From an uncultured Elusimicrobiales bacterium (lineage in GTDB: Bacteria; Elusimicrobiota; Elusimicrobia; Elusimicrobiales; Elusimicrobiaceae): DNA of 64,000 nucleotides. Under the pieces are notes generated by a model. The model did no database searches, had not been told where the DNA came from, and was given only the letters and a program-made list of their open reading frames with translations. Below are positions 41,950-50,937 of the stretch, piece after piece. Location: contig CAJTJT010000007.1 in the NCBI GenBank assembly GCA_910576915.1, forward strand, positions 13,670-77,669. The letters are read 5' to 3'. Position numbers and translations under genes: made by a program. The stretch's first letter is position 1. Every line of letters starts with the position of its first letter.

Positions 41950-42690
41950 ATGGAATCTCGCTATATTAAAATAGATTTTTCCGCTAAAAATATGAATCTG
42001 CTTGTTTCCACTCCGCCTTTAAACGTGTTTGAACATATGGCGTTTGACGAACAAACCGTCCGCCTGCGTCCGTCTGCCGTTACCCTGCGGTTTTACCGCT
42101 GGACGGACGGCCCTGCCGTCACGTTCGGCTATGCCCAGTTTTTAAGCGAAGTGGACCGCGCGCTTATGGCGCAGCATTTTACCGGCCCGCGCGTGCGCCG
42201 TCCGACGGGCGGCGGCGTGGTGTTTCATACGGACGATTTGACCTTTTCGCTTGTGTTCCCGTCTGCGGGCCGTCCGGCCGATATTTACAAACGGTTTCAC
42301 GCTTGTATTTTGGGTGAACTGGCCCGGGCCGGCGCCAAAGGCCGCGCGTTTGATAAAACACTCCCCGCTTCCGCCTATGCGCCCAGCGTAAACCACACGG
42401 CCAGCGCGTGTTTTGTAAACCCGGTGGAAAATGACCTGCTGGCCGAGGACGGACATAAAATTTTGGGGGGAGCCTTGCGGCGTTTCGGTTCGTGCGTGTT
42501 GTACCAGGGTTCTTTGCAGCTGCCCGGCGCGCGGACCAGTCCCGCTTATAAAAACGCCGTGACGGAAGCGGTGCGTGCTTTTTTGGCGGCGGATTTGCGC
42601 CCGGCCGGAGCGGATGAAAACTGGCTTCAAAGCGCGCGGGAACTGGCCGCGTCCCAATACCAAACCCCGGCCTGGACGGAAAAATTTTGA
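41950..42690 (+). CDS. lplA: Lipoate-protein ligase A family protein
   Basis: BPL/LplA/LipB-fold protein of 246 residues, likely to attach lipoate (or octanoate) to the H protein encoded upstream. Motifs: RFYRWTDGPAVTFGYAQ, the RRPTGGGVVFHTDDLTFSLV loop and HKILGGALRRFGSCVLYQGSLQL with the catalytic Lys. Its stop overlaps the next ATG. The neighbourhood with gcvH supports the substrate. Transferase versus ligase activity cannot be told from the sequence. Confidence 0.88.
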   Translation: MESRYIKIDFSAKNMNLLVSTPPLNVFEHMAFDEQTVRLRPSAVTLRFYRWTDGPAVTFGYAQFLSEVDRALMAQHFTGPRVRRPTGGGVVFHTDDLTFSLVFPSAGRPADIYKRFHACILGELARAGAKGRAFDKTLPASAYAPSVNHTASACFVNPVENDLLAEDGHKILGGALRRFGSCVLYQGSLQLPGARTSPAYKNAVTEAVRAFLAADLRPAGADENWLQSARELAASQYQTPAWTEKF

Positions 42691-43373
42691 TGAAATTTTT
42701 AAAGTTCCTTTTTGCGCTGGTTTTGCTTCCCACCTTGTTTTTTACGCTTGCGGAAACGGGGCGCATTTTGCTGGCCGTATTGGGGCATGTCGGTGCGGCC
42801 GTCAGTTTTATTACGGGCGCGCTTATTTACGCCGGGATTCATTACGGGTATTATAATTTTTCCCGCCCGTATGTGTTCATGCACGAAATGACGCACGCCC
42901 TGGCCGCGCTTTTGTGCGGGTGCCGGATTAAAGACGTATCCGTAGGCGAAGAAAGCGGTTACGTAAAAATGGACCGCTGCAACGCGTTTGTGGTGCTGGC
43001 GCCGTATTTCGTGCCGGGATACGTGATTTTAACGGTGCTTGCGTACGTCATCGGCGATTTGTTTGTAGATTTAACGCCGTACCGCCAGGTTTTTTTATTT
43101 TTAACGGGTTTTTTTACCTCCTTCCACTTTATCCAAACGTTCAAAACACTTTTCGAAGCCGACCAGCCCGATTTAAAACTGGCGGGCGGGAAAGTGTTTT
43201 CCGTCATCATGATTGTGCTTTGCAACTTAATTGTGCTGGCGCTTTTACTTAAAGGGCTGTTCCCGGAGACGGTGGCCCTCGGGGCGGCGGCCCGCCGCGT
43301 GTTTTGGGGGACCGTCAACGTGTGGCGAATTTTAGTAAACTATATAGTAGACCACATAGTAAACGCGGCGTAA
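42690..43373 (+). CDS. M50-like membrane metallopeptidase
   Basis: The 227-residue membrane protein has four or five hydrophobic segments. A zinc motif HEMTHAL (His65, Glu66, His69) lies at a membrane helix, as in site-2-type M50 peptidases, followed by SGYVKM and LAPYFVPGYVIL. A second motif with the third zinc ligand (NPDG or similar) is not evident, so activity is uncertain. ATG overlaps the lplA stop (TGATG). Confidence 0.7.
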   Translation: MKFLKFLFALVLLPTLFFTLAETGRILLAVLGHVGAAVSFITGALIYAGIHYGYYNFSRPYVFMHEMTHALAALLCGCRIKDVSVGEESGYVKMDRCNAFVVLAPYFVPGYVILTVLAYVIGDLFVDLTPYRQVFLFLTGFFTSFHFIQTFKTLFEADQPDLKLAGGKVFSVIMIVLCNLIVLALLLKGLFPETVALGAAARRVFWGTVNVWRILVNYIVDHIVNAA

Positions 43374-43376
43374 ATT

Positions 43377-45677
43377 ATGGCAAAGAAAAATAAGAAAAAG
43401 AGAAGTTTCCTCTGGTGGGTGTGGCGGTTTATCAAATCGTGCTTTTTTTTGACGCTTCGCACGGTGCTGTTTACCGTCATGCTGCTGCTTCTTATTTGTT
43501 CGGCATTGTGGCTGGTGTTTCTAAAAACCTTCAACGCCCAGCATATCAGCGAACTTATTACGGATGAACTGCAAAAACGGCTGGACCGTCCCGTCGCTAT
43601 TTCCTCGTTGGACCTTAAATTTATCAATACGGTGGAGCTGAAAGGTTTTACCGTGGTGGATACCGAGGGCGCGCCCGGCCAGGCGCTTCTGGCGGCGGAC
43701 TCGGTAACGCTGCGTTTTAAGCTCCTGCCCCTTTTGGAACAAAAGCTGGTGATTGACGAAGTGTCCTTAAACGCGCCGCGCTTTAGCGTGGTGCGCGCAG
43801 CGGACGGAACGTATAACATCCCGCAGATTAAAACCGCCAAAGAGCGGTCCGTTTACGTCAGCGAACTGACGGGGCGGACGTTTACCGTCAGCGTGGAGGA
43901 CTGGACGCTTAAAGACGGCGTCATCAGCTATAAAGACCTCGCCTCCGGCGTGACGCACGCCATCTATAAATTAAATTTGCATTTCGAACGGCTGCGTTTT
44001 GACGAGTTATCCCGCTTTACGGCCGATATGGTGCTGCGCAATAAGTGGGACGGCAACATTTCCGACATGGAAATTAAAGGTTCCGGCCACGTGAACTTCG
44101 CGGGTTTTAACTGGAACGACTTTGCCGTCCGCAGTCTGCGCGCGCAGGTGTTTCTGTTCCAAAAGCCGCTTTCCGTACTGCTTGATTTGGATAACTTGCG
44201 TACGCCGTACTTTAACGCGCGGATTTCCGTACCGTCGTTTGAATCGAAAGATTTATCAATTTTTAAAACGGAAGGATTAAATTTTTCCGTTCCCAAGTCC
44301 GAAGTTACGGCCAAAGGGATGCTGGATAAAAACTACCGTTTGGTGCGTTTGAACCAGGCGGGCGTATCGGCGGCCGATGTAAAATTGGACGCGCGCGGCA
44401 CGCTGGATTTTTCGTCCCCCGCGTATACGGCGGATTTAAAAATTTCCTCCAACTTCTTTAACCTGGAAGGCAAAAACCGGTATTACGCGCCCATCGGCAA
44501 ATACAAACTGACGGGCCAGGCGTCCGTAGACGGGCATGTAACGCGTGCGGACGGCAAATACGCGCTTACGCTGTTTACCGCGCAAGTAAAAGACGCCTCC
44601 GGCGATATTTACGGTTTTAAAGCCTCCGGCGTAACGGGCGAGTTCCAGGCCAAAAAAGATTTTTCCGACTTGTACGCCGCCACCACGGCCGGGAAAGTGG
44701 TAGTGTCGGACTCCGTGTTCGACAAACTGAATTTAAGCGCCAGCTGGCGCAAAGGTAATCTGTATGCGTATATTGCGTCTACGGAATTGAACGGGATTCC
44801 GTTTAAGATGAGCCTGTCCGTAAACAATTTAAAAAGCCCGCGCCGCCGTATCCGCACCGCCATTTATTTAAAACACCTGGACCCGATGGCCTTTATCGGC
44901 GTGGTGCGCGATTTTGTGGACGTCATCGTTCCGCTTATTCCGCGCGGCGTGAAGTTCAAAGCCCCCGTAGAGGGGGACCTTGCCTGGCTGCGTAATTTTA
45001 GGGACCGCCTGCCCGGCTTTATGCCCAACTTTGCGGGCAGTTTGTCGGCCGATACGTTTTCCAGCCAGGTGCTTTCGGGCAACCGCTTTAACGCTGAGTT
45101 CGATTTTACGGGCCTGCGCGCCGGAATGAAGAGCCTGACGGGCACGCTGGAAGCGCGGCTGGAAGGCGGCGTGATTCACCAAATGGAAAAACTGGCCGAA
45201 GAACAGCGCGCCTTAAACGTAACGTTCCAGCCGTTTATCATCATGCACCGCATGGAGCGGGCCGGAAGTTTTAAAGTGGGCCAGGTGCTTAAAGACGTGC
45301 CGTTTACCGAAATGGCCGCCTCCGGGCATTTTGCCAGCGGACGCATGCAGATTAACAACGCTTATGTGGTGGGCCCGACGATTTCGGCCGTTGTCAGCGG
45401 CTGGACTGACTGGGTGAGCGAAAATTTTGATATTATAATAGGGACGATGTTTTCCAACACGTCGCGCTCCGGCGCGCTGGCGGAGAACTTGACGGACGAG
45501 TCGGGGAACCCGGCGCTGTCGTTTAGGGTATCGTCTTCGATGTTAAAACCCAAACTCGAAATGCTGCGCGCCAAAAAAACGGGCGCAACCGTACGCGCCG
45601 CCCAAGATAAAGGGTTAGAAACGGATTTTAAGACGGGACAGGAATTTATTCAAGGAGATTTTCATGCCAAGAAATAA
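43377..45677 (+). CDS. AsmA-like envelope protein
   Basis: The 766-residue product has a basic N-terminus, one membrane helix (about 28-50) and then a long beta-rich region starting HISELITDELQKRLDRPVAISSLDLKF...LKGFTVVD, which is the AsmA/DUF748 opening. This family (AsmA, TamB, YhdP) spans the periplasm in diderm bacteria and is linked to lipid transport or outer-membrane assembly. It supports a diderm envelope. It overlaps pyrE by 14 nt. Confidence 0.8.
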   Translation: MAKKNKKKRSFLWWVWRFIKSCFFLTLRTVLFTVMLLLLICSALWLVFLKTFNAQHISELITDELQKRLDRPVAISSLDLKFINTVELKGFTVVDTEGAPGQALLAADSVTLRFKLLPLLEQKLVIDEVSLNAPRFSVVRAADGTYNIPQIKTAKERSVYVSELTGRTFTVSVEDWTLKDGVISYKDLASGVTHAIYKLNLHFERLRFDELSRFTADMVLRNKWDGNISDMEIKGSGHVNFAGFNWNDFAVRSLRAQVFLFQKPLSVLLDLDNLRTPYFNARISVPSFESKDLSIFKTEGLNFSVPKSEVTAKGMLDKNYRLVRLNQAGVSAADVKLDARGTLDFSSPAYTADLKISSNFFNLEGKNRYYAPIGKYKLTGQASVDGHVTRADGKYALTLFTAQVKDASGDIYGFKASGVTGEFQAKKDFSDLYAATTAGKVVVSDSVFDKLNLSASWRKGNLYAYIASTELNGIPFKMSLSVNNLKSPRRRIRTAIYLKHLDPMAFIGVVRDFVDVIVPLIPRGVKFKAPVEGDLAWLRNFRDRLPGFMPNFAGSLSADTFSSQVLSGNRFNAEFDFTGLRAGMKSLTGTLEARLEGGVIHQMEKLAEEQRALNVTFQPFIIMHRMERAGSFKVGQVLKDVPFTEMAASGHFASGRMQINNAYVVGPTISAVVSGWTDWVSENFDIIIGTMFSNTSRSGALAENLTDESGNPALSFRVSSSMLKPKLEMLRAKKTGATVRAAQDKGLETDFKTGQEFIQGDFHAKK

Positions 45678-46242
45678 TATGGACGTGCTGTGCCTCCTGC
45701 AAGAACACGGGGCTATTTTGGAAGGACATTTTGTAATGCCGTCGGGCTTTCACAGCCAGACGTATATTCAAACTTCGCTCTTAATGCAGCACCCCAATTT
45801 GGCCCAAAAGATTGCGGGCGCGCTGTCGGAAAAGTTCGCCAAGCCGGCCGATGTGGTGATGGCGCTTACGCCGTCTGATTCCATTTTGGCGCAGGAAGTG
45901 GCCCGCGTGCGCGGCGTGCGCGCAATTTTCGCCTCCAAAGACGACAACGGCCAGATGATTTTAAAACACAGCTTTAACATTAAAGAAGGCGAAAATGTGC
46001 TGATTGTGGACGACGTGGCCGTTTCCGGCCGCAAGATTAACAAAGCCATCGAACTCGTGGGTAAACTGGGCGGAAACGTGATCGGCGTAGGCGTGATTGT
46101 GGACCGCTCGATGGGATATTTGCCCTTAACCGTGCCGCTGCGCGCGCTCCTTTCATACCCGATGCAGACGTTTACCGCTAAGGAATGCCCGCTCTGCGCG
46201 GCCAAAATTCCGTTCACGGAAGTGGAAGAATTAAACAGATAG
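45664..46242 (+). CDS. pyrE: Orotate phosphoribosyltransferase
   Basis: Makes OMP from orotate and PRPP in pyrimidine synthesis. The 192-residue product resembles the Thermus-type PyrE: LLQEHGAILEGHFVMPSGFHSQTYIQTSLL at the start and the PRPP motif VLIVDDVAVSGRKI (about 116-129). AAGGAG lies inside the end of the AsmA-like gene. No other pyr gene is nearby. The call is family-level; a related base specificity is possible. Confidence 0.82.
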   Translation: MPRNNMDVLCLLQEHGAILEGHFVMPSGFHSQTYIQTSLLMQHPNLAQKIAGALSEKFAKPADVVMALTPSDSILAQEVARVRGVRAIFASKDDNGQMILKHSFNIKEGENVLIVDDVAVSGRKINKAIELVGKLGGNVIGVGVIVDRSMGYLPLTVPLRALLSYPMQTFTAKECPLCAAKIPFTEVEELNR

Positions 46243-46246
46243 ATTT

Positions 46247-47419
46247 ATGACGGAAATTAAATTAAAAGCAAAAGAAGAAAGACGTTTACAGGCGGGGCAC
46301 TGGTGGGTGTTTTCCAACGAAATCGACGGACTCGACACCTCCATTGAACCCGGAACCCTGGTGCGCGTGGTAAACCACGAAGGCAAACAGGTTGGCATTG
46401 GCTGCTTCAATCCGCACAGCTTAATCGCCGTGCGCCTTATTTTGAAAGGCGAGGGCGAACTGCCGGAAGATTTTGTGTTCGAAAATTTGGACGAGGCCTA
46501 CACCCGCCGCAAAGAAATCGGCGTGCGCAAATACGGCCGCATGTGCTACGGCGAAGCCGACCACATGCCCGGCCTGGTGATTGACCGCTACGGCGACGTG
46601 CTTGTTATCGACGTGCTGACCGCGGGCATGGAAAAATTAAAACCCGAAATTACCAAAGCCGTCCAAAAAATCTTTAAGCCCAAAGGCATTTATTATAAAA
46701 ACGACAGCGCGTTCCGCGCGCTCGAGGGGCTGACCAGCACGCCCGAAATCATCGGCGACGTGCCGGAAGAAGTGGAAATCGAAGAAAACGGCGTAAAATA
46801 CCTGGTGCCCCTGCGCGGCGGCCAGAAAACCGGCTTTTATTTCGACCAGCGCGAAAACCGCGAATTTTTAAAACCCTACTTCAAAGAAAAACTGGTGCTG
46901 GATTTGTACTCTTACATCGGTTCTTTCGGTTTGACGGCCGCTTTGGCGGGCGCGAGCCAGGTGTGGGGCTGCGATTCCTCCGCCGCGGCGGTGGAGTATG
47001 CCAAGAAAAACGCGGAACTGAACGGCGTGGCCGACGTGGCCGTCTTCCACCGCGACGATGCGGAGCGGTTACTCTCCGCCATGAAAAAAGGCGAACTGCC
47101 CGACCAGCCCGATATTGTGCTGCTCGACCCGCCCGCTTTTGTCAAAAGCCGCAAGGCTTTGCCGCAGGCCGTGGGGTTGTATGTAAAGCTCGTCAAAATG
47201 GCGCTTGAAGGTTTGAAATCCGGCGGTTACTTGGCTTTTTCCACCTGTTCGCACCATGTGTCGCGCGAACTGTTTGTGGATATTATCCGCCAGGGCGTCA
47301 GCAAAGCCGGGCGCGAAGCCGTGCTTGTAGAACTGCGCGGGCAGGCCAAAGACCACCCGGTGTTGATTGGGATGCCGGAGACGGAGTATCTTCACTTTGC
47401 CCTAGTGCAGGTGAGATAA
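46247..47419 (+). CDS. Class I SAM-dependent rRNA methyltransferase (RlmI-like)
   Basis: The 390-residue product has an N-terminal PUA domain (LKAKEERRLQAGHWWVFSNEIDG) and a C-terminal methyltransferase: SAM motif LDLYSYIGSFGLTAALAGASQVWGCDSS (about 221-248), catalytic region VLLDPPAFVKS and FSTCSHHV with the nucleophilic Cys. This is the RlmI/RlmK family that makes 5-methylcytosine in 23S rRNA. The exact target base is inferred. Confidence 0.9.
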   Translation: MTEIKLKAKEERRLQAGHWWVFSNEIDGLDTSIEPGTLVRVVNHEGKQVGIGCFNPHSLIAVRLILKGEGELPEDFVFENLDEAYTRRKEIGVRKYGRMCYGEADHMPGLVIDRYGDVLVIDVLTAGMEKLKPEITKAVQKIFKPKGIYYKNDSAFRALEGLTSTPEIIGDVPEEVEIEENGVKYLVPLRGGQKTGFYFDQRENREFLKPYFKEKLVLDLYSYIGSFGLTAALAGASQVWGCDSSAAAVEYAKKNAELNGVADVAVFHRDDAERLLSAMKKGELPDQPDIVLLDPPAFVKSRKALPQAVGLYVKLVKMALEGLKSGGYLAFSTCSHHVSRELFVDIIRQGVSKAGREAVLVELRGQAKDHPVLIGMPETEYLHFALVQVR

Positions 47420-47420
47420 T

Positions 47421-47705
47421 AACGGCTGTACGTATCATCTGTTTTGCGCACAACGGATAAGAAAGAAATTTCTTATCCGTTGTTGCTTGTACGGGCAACC
47501 ATTTTCCATATTTGGCTAAATTTGCATTCCCTTGCCACTCGGTGTACCTAGCAGTACTTCCTCGGGCAACTGGCAATGCAAATTTAGCGCAAATCTGAAA
47601 AATCAGCCGAAGCAATGCTATGTTGGTCTGTGTGCTCCAACTTATCCGCGCAATACGGGGCGGTTTTGAAAAATCATATAATCTTCTATTGTGTTATTCT
47701 GTTCT
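47421..47705 (+). repeat. Structured intergenic repeat, copy D
   Basis: Best-defined copy. Closing stem CGGCTG (47423-47428) with CAGCCG (47604-47609). First hairpin ACAACGGATAAGAAA (47450-47464), loop GAAA, complement 47469-47483. Long arm ATTTGGCTAAATTTGCATT (47510-47528) with 47575-47594. The tail holds the TGTTATTCTG string near 47691-47700. The arm pairs differ from copy E by a matched change (GCATT/AATGC against GCGTT/AACGC). Confidence 0.8.
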
Positions 47706-47733
47706 GCACGGCTGGGCGGCCCCTTATAAAAAA

Positions 47734-47756
47734 TCCCCGGGCAAAAAGCCCGGGGA
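47734..47756 (-). terminator. Terminator of tRNA-Phe
   Basis: CCCCGGGC (47735-47742) with GCCCGGGG (47748-47755). On the minus strand it is followed by ATTTTTTATA, so it ends the tRNA transcript. Confidence 0.85.
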
Positions 47757-47779
47757 CTTAACAATATAAAAAACGAAAT

Positions 47780-47850
47780 GCCGAGGGACAGGATCGAACT
47801 GTCGACACCTGGTTTTTCAGACCAGTGCTCTACCACTGAGCTACCTCGGC
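47780..47850 (-). tRNA. tRNA-Phe (anticodon GAA)
   Basis: Reads on the minus strand with acceptor stem GCCGAGG/CCTCGGC, D arm GCTC...GAGC, anticodon stem CTGGT/ACCAG with loop CTGAAAA (anticodon GAA), and T arm GACAG-TTCGATC-CTGTC. 71 nt. No CCA is encoded. Single gene with its own terminator. Confidence 0.95.
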
Positions 47851-47940
47851 ATTACCTGTATATAATATCAAATTTATTTTGTGCGGGCAACAAAATTTTT
47901 TCGCGGATGTTTTTCCCGCGGTAAAACGCCGTATTTTTTA

Positions 47941-47970
47941 TTGCGTACCCGCCCGCAAAAGACATATACT
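47941..47970 (+). promoter_or_regulatory. Putative promoter of the oxidoreductase operon
   Basis: TTGCGT (47941-47946), 18-nt spacer, TATACT (47965-47970), about 49 nt before the ferredoxin-subunit ATG, which has AGGAGA at 48010-48015. Confidence 0.5.
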
Positions 47971-48018
47971 TTATGTATGGGTTTACCGGTTTTTGTCCCC
48001 GGACCCGATAGGAGAATT

Positions 48019-48225
48019 ATGTCAAGAATCGAAGTGGACGCCAACAGGTGCAAGGCTTGCTATTTGTGCGTCAGCGCCTGCCCGAAGAAATGCCTGGGCA
48101 AATCCAAAACCATCAGCAAAAAAGGATATTTCCCCGCTGAAATGGAACACCCCGAAAACTGTATCGGCTGCACCATGTGCTACATGATGTGCCCCGACGT
48201 CGCCATCACGGTGATTAAAGAATAA
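48019..48225 (+). CDS. vorD: 2-oxoacid:ferredoxin oxidoreductase, delta (ferredoxin) subunit
   Basis: A 68-residue dicluster ferredoxin with two 4Fe-4S motifs, CKACYLCVSACPKKC and CIGCTMCYMMCP. It carries electrons from the catalytic subunits to ferredoxin. The ATG at 48019 follows AGGAGA; a longer open frame upstream covers the promoter and is not used. Gene order delta-alpha-beta-gamma is that of Vor/Kor operons. Vor versus Kor naming rests on similarity of the next gene. Confidence 0.88.
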   Translation: MSRIEVDANRCKACYLCVSACPKKCLGKSKTISKKGYFPAEMEHPENCIGCTMCYMMCPDVAITVIKE

Positions 48226-48247
48226 CGATTTTAAGGATTTTTATATT

Positions 48248-49411
48248 ATGACCGAAAAAACATTAAGAAAAGGCAACGAAGCCCTGGCCGAAGGCGCCAT
48301 CCGCGCCGGGGCCCGCTTTTTTGCCGGTTATCCCATCACCCCGCAGAACGAAGTGCCGGAATATATGTCCGCCTATATGGCCGACAACGGCGGCGCGTTT
48401 GTGCAGGCCGAAAGCGAAGTGGCCGCCATCAACATGGTCTACGGTGCGGCGGCTACCGGCACGCGCAGCATGACTTCGTCTTCCTCCCCGGGTATCAGCT
48501 TAAAGCAGGAAGGCATTACGTATCTGGCCAGCGCGGATTTGCCGTGCTTAATCGTTAACGTTATGCGCGGCGGGCCCGGCCTTGGCAGTATTGCGGGCGC
48601 GCAGGGCGATTATTTCCAGGCCACGCGCGGCGGCGGCAACGGGGACTATCACGTCATCGTGCTGGCGCCGAACTCGGTGGAAGAGCTGGGCAATTTCCCC
48701 AAACTCGGTTTTGAACTGGCCGAAAAATACCGCATGCCCTGCATGATTTTGGCCGACGGCATTTTGGGCCAGATGATGGAAAGCATGTCTTTTAATTTCG
48801 ACCCGATTGACCCCAACAAACTGGGTAAATTTGACTGGGCCGTGGATATCCACAAAAACGGCCGCGCCAAAAGCAAAGTGTTTTCCTACAAGGGCGACAA
48901 TTTAATCGCCGATGTGGTGGAACGCTCCAAACGCTACGGTTTAATCGAAAAGACCGAAGCCCGCTGGGAAGAACGCAACGCCGAAGACTGCGACGTGCTT
49001 TTAGTGGCGTACGGATTGTCCTCCCGCGCGTGCTTGGAAGCCGTCAACAAAGCCAAAGAAGAAGGCTTGAAAGTGGGCGTGTTCCGCCCGATTACGCTGT
49101 GGCCGTTCCCGTCCAAACGTTTGGAAGAACTGGCTTCCAAAGCCAAAGCCGTGCTGAGCGTGGAGCAGAGCCTCGGCCAGCTGGTGCAGGACGTAAAACT
49201 GGCGGTCAACGGCAAAACGCCCGTCTATTTGAATGCTTACCCCGCCGGCGGCCAGCCGGACGGCAACACGATCCTCACCGCCGTGCGCTCTTGTTTGAAC
49301 GGCGGCAAAGAAGGCCTGTTCGATATCCAGGAACACGCCGCAGGATTCTCCTACGACTGCAAGCGCGATACGTCCATCGGCATGCAGGGCGACTTAAAAG
49401 GAGGCAACTAA
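48248..49411 (+). CDS. vorB: 2-oxoacid:ferredoxin oxidoreductase, alpha subunit (VorB/KorA type)
   Basis: The 387-residue product starts KGNEALAEGAIRAGARFFAGYPITPQNEVPEYM and has FVQAESEVAAINMVYGAAATGTRSMTSSSSPGISLKQEG, both characteristic of the family usually annotated VorB or KorA. It oxidatively decarboxylates a 2-oxoacid to the acyl-CoA with reduction of ferredoxin. A branched-chain 2-oxoacid or 2-oxoglutarate substrate is possible. In Elusimicrobium minutum such enzymes serve amino-acid fermentation, which is the context inferred here. Confidence 0.88.
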   Translation: MTEKTLRKGNEALAEGAIRAGARFFAGYPITPQNEVPEYMSAYMADNGGAFVQAESEVAAINMVYGAAATGTRSMTSSSSPGISLKQEGITYLASADLPCLIVNVMRGGPGLGSIAGAQGDYFQATRGGGNGDYHVIVLAPNSVEELGNFPKLGFELAEKYRMPCMILADGILGQMMESMSFNFDPIDPNKLGKFDWAVDIHKNGRAKSKVFSYKGDNLIADVVERSKRYGLIEKTEARWEERNAEDCDVLLVAYGLSSRACLEAVNKAKEEGLKVGVFRPITLWPFPSKRLEELASKAKAVLSVEQSLGQLVQDVKLAVNGKTPVYLNAYPAGGQPDGNTILTAVRSCLNGGKEGLFDIQEHAAGFSYDCKRDTSIGMQGDLKGGN

Positions 49412-49414
49412 TTT

Positions 49415-50158
49415 ATGACTATTCTCGCTAAAAAACCGCAAAGCATGACCGATAAGCCCATGCACTATTGCCCCGGCTGCGGCCATGGCATTGTGCACCG
49501 CTTGATGGGCGAAACGTTTGACGAACTGAACATCGCGGACCGCGTAATCGGCGTGGCCCCGGTGGGCTGTGCGGTATTCGCCGACGATTACTTTACCTGC
49601 GACACGGTGCAGGGCGCGCACGGCCGCGGCCCGGCCATCGCCACGGGTATTAAACGCTGCAAACCCGGCGCCATTGTGTTTTCGTACCAGGGCGACGGCG
49701 ATTTGGCTTCCATCGGTATGGCGGAAATTGTACACGCCGCCGTCCGCAGCGAAAACATTACCGTCATTTTTATCAATAACGCCATTTACGGAATGACAGG
49801 CGGCCAGATGGCGCCGACGACGCTCGTCGGGCAGGTGGCTACCACCGCTCCCAAAGGGCGCGACCCGAAACTGCAGGGCTGGCCGATTAATATGTGCGAA
49901 ATGCTTTCGCAAATTACCGGTGCGAAATACTTGGAACGCGTGGCCGTAGATACGCCCCAAAATGTGATGAAGGCCAAAAAAGCCATTAAAAAAGCGTTTG
50001 AAAACCAAGTGAAAGGGGTCGGGTTTTCGATGGTGGAGGTGTTGTCCCAATGTCCGACCAACTGGCACGCCAGCGTACCCCAAGCCTTGGAATTTGTGCG
50101 CACCAAAATGATGGTGCAATATCCGTTGGGCGTATTTAAAGACGAGGGGGCCAACTAA
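49415..50158 (+). CDS. vorA: 2-oxoacid:ferredoxin oxidoreductase, beta (TPP) subunit
   Basis: The 247-residue TPP-binding subunit has HYCPGCGHGIVHRL (iron-sulfur or TPP region, about 19-32), GDGDLASIGMAEIVHAAVRSENITVIFINNAIYGMTGGQ (the GDG...N TPP motif) and a Cys near CPTNWH. One nt overlap links it to the gamma subunit (TAATG). Confidence 0.9.
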   Translation: MTILAKKPQSMTDKPMHYCPGCGHGIVHRLMGETFDELNIADRVIGVAPVGCAVFADDYFTCDTVQGAHGRGPAIATGIKRCKPGAIVFSYQGDGDLASIGMAEIVHAAVRSENITVIFINNAIYGMTGGQMAPTTLVGQVATTAPKGRDPKLQGWPINMCEMLSQITGAKYLERVAVDTPQNVMKAKKAIKKAFENQVKGVGFSMVEVLSQCPTNWHASVPQALEFVRTKMMVQYPLGVFKDEGAN

Positions 50159-50694
50159 TGTATCAAGGTATCAGAATCGCCGGTTTCGGCGGACAGGGTG
50201 TTATTTCCGCGGGTATTTTGCTCGCGCAGGCGGGGGTGGAGGACAAAAAGAACGCCAGCTGGCTTCCGTCTTACGGCCCCGAAATGCGCGGCGGTACGGC
50301 CAATTGCTCGGTAGTGGTGACGGACGGCGAAGTGTATACGCCGATTGTCTCTTCGCCCGATACGGTTATTGTGATGAACGAGCCGTCCTTGCCCAAGTTT
50401 GAGCCGCTCCTTAAAAAAGGCGGACTGATGATTATCAACAGTTCGCTGATTAATTCCCGCCCGACGCGCACGGATGTTAAAGTCGTGTGCGTGCCGTGCA
50501 ACCAAATTGCCGAAGGGTTGGGGATGGACCGCATCGCCAACTTGGTGGCGTTGGGTGCGTTTATTAGGCTGACGGGCGCGGTGACGTTAGAGAGCGTGGC
50601 CGACGCGATGAAGAAAGTGTATAAACGCGCGAAGCCGGAGATGTTGGAGCTGAACAAGAAAGCTCTCCAAGCGGGCTTTGACGCGGTGAAATAA
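50158..50694 (+). CDS. vorC: 2-oxoacid:ferredoxin oxidoreductase, gamma subunit
   Basis: The 178-residue subunit has RIAGFGGQGVISAGILLAQAG (about 5-25), the SYGPEMRGGTANCSVV motif and a C-terminal helix-rich end, as in the gamma domain that binds CoA. Last gene of the operon; a structured repeat follows directly. Confidence 0.9.
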   Translation: MYQGIRIAGFGGQGVISAGILLAQAGVEDKKNASWLPSYGPEMRGGTANCSVVVTDGEVYTPIVSSPDTVIVMNEPSLPKFEPLLKKGGLMIINSSLINSRPTRTDVKVVCVPCNQIAEGLGMDRIANLVALGAFIRLTGAVTLESVADAMKKVYKRAKPEMLELNKKALQAGFDAVK

Positions 50695-50935
50695 CGGCTG
50701 ATGTTAACGGCTGTACTTAACTGTCGTTTTACGCACAACGGATAAGAAAGGAATTTCTTATCCGTTGTTGCTTGTACGGGCAACCATTTTCCATATTTGG
50801 CTAACTTTGCGTTCCCTTGCCCTTGACGTGGCTACAGCCACGCCTATACGGGCAACTTGCAACGCAAATTTAGCGCAAATCTGAAAAATCAGCCGAAGCT
50901 ATGCAATGTTATTCTGTTCTGCACGGCACTTGTTT
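50695..50935 (+). repeat. Structured intergenic repeat, copy E
   Basis: Closing stem CGGCTGAT (50695-50702) with ATCAGCCG (50888-50895). First hairpin from 50735 with GGAA loop. Long arm 50795-50813 with 50861-50880. Inner stem TTGCCC (50817-50822) with GGGCAA (50850-50855); tip CGTGGC (50827-50832) with GCCACG (50837-50842). Unpaired TTGA and CGCCTATAC match copy A although the stems around them differ. Confidence 0.8.
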
Positions 50936-50937
50936 TT

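Noticed and set aside
47421..47705. Integron attC site
   Set aside because: Folded single-strand-like design with variable stems suggested attC, but the RYYYAAC/GTTRRRY core sites are absent and copies lie after housekeeping genes, not between cassettes.
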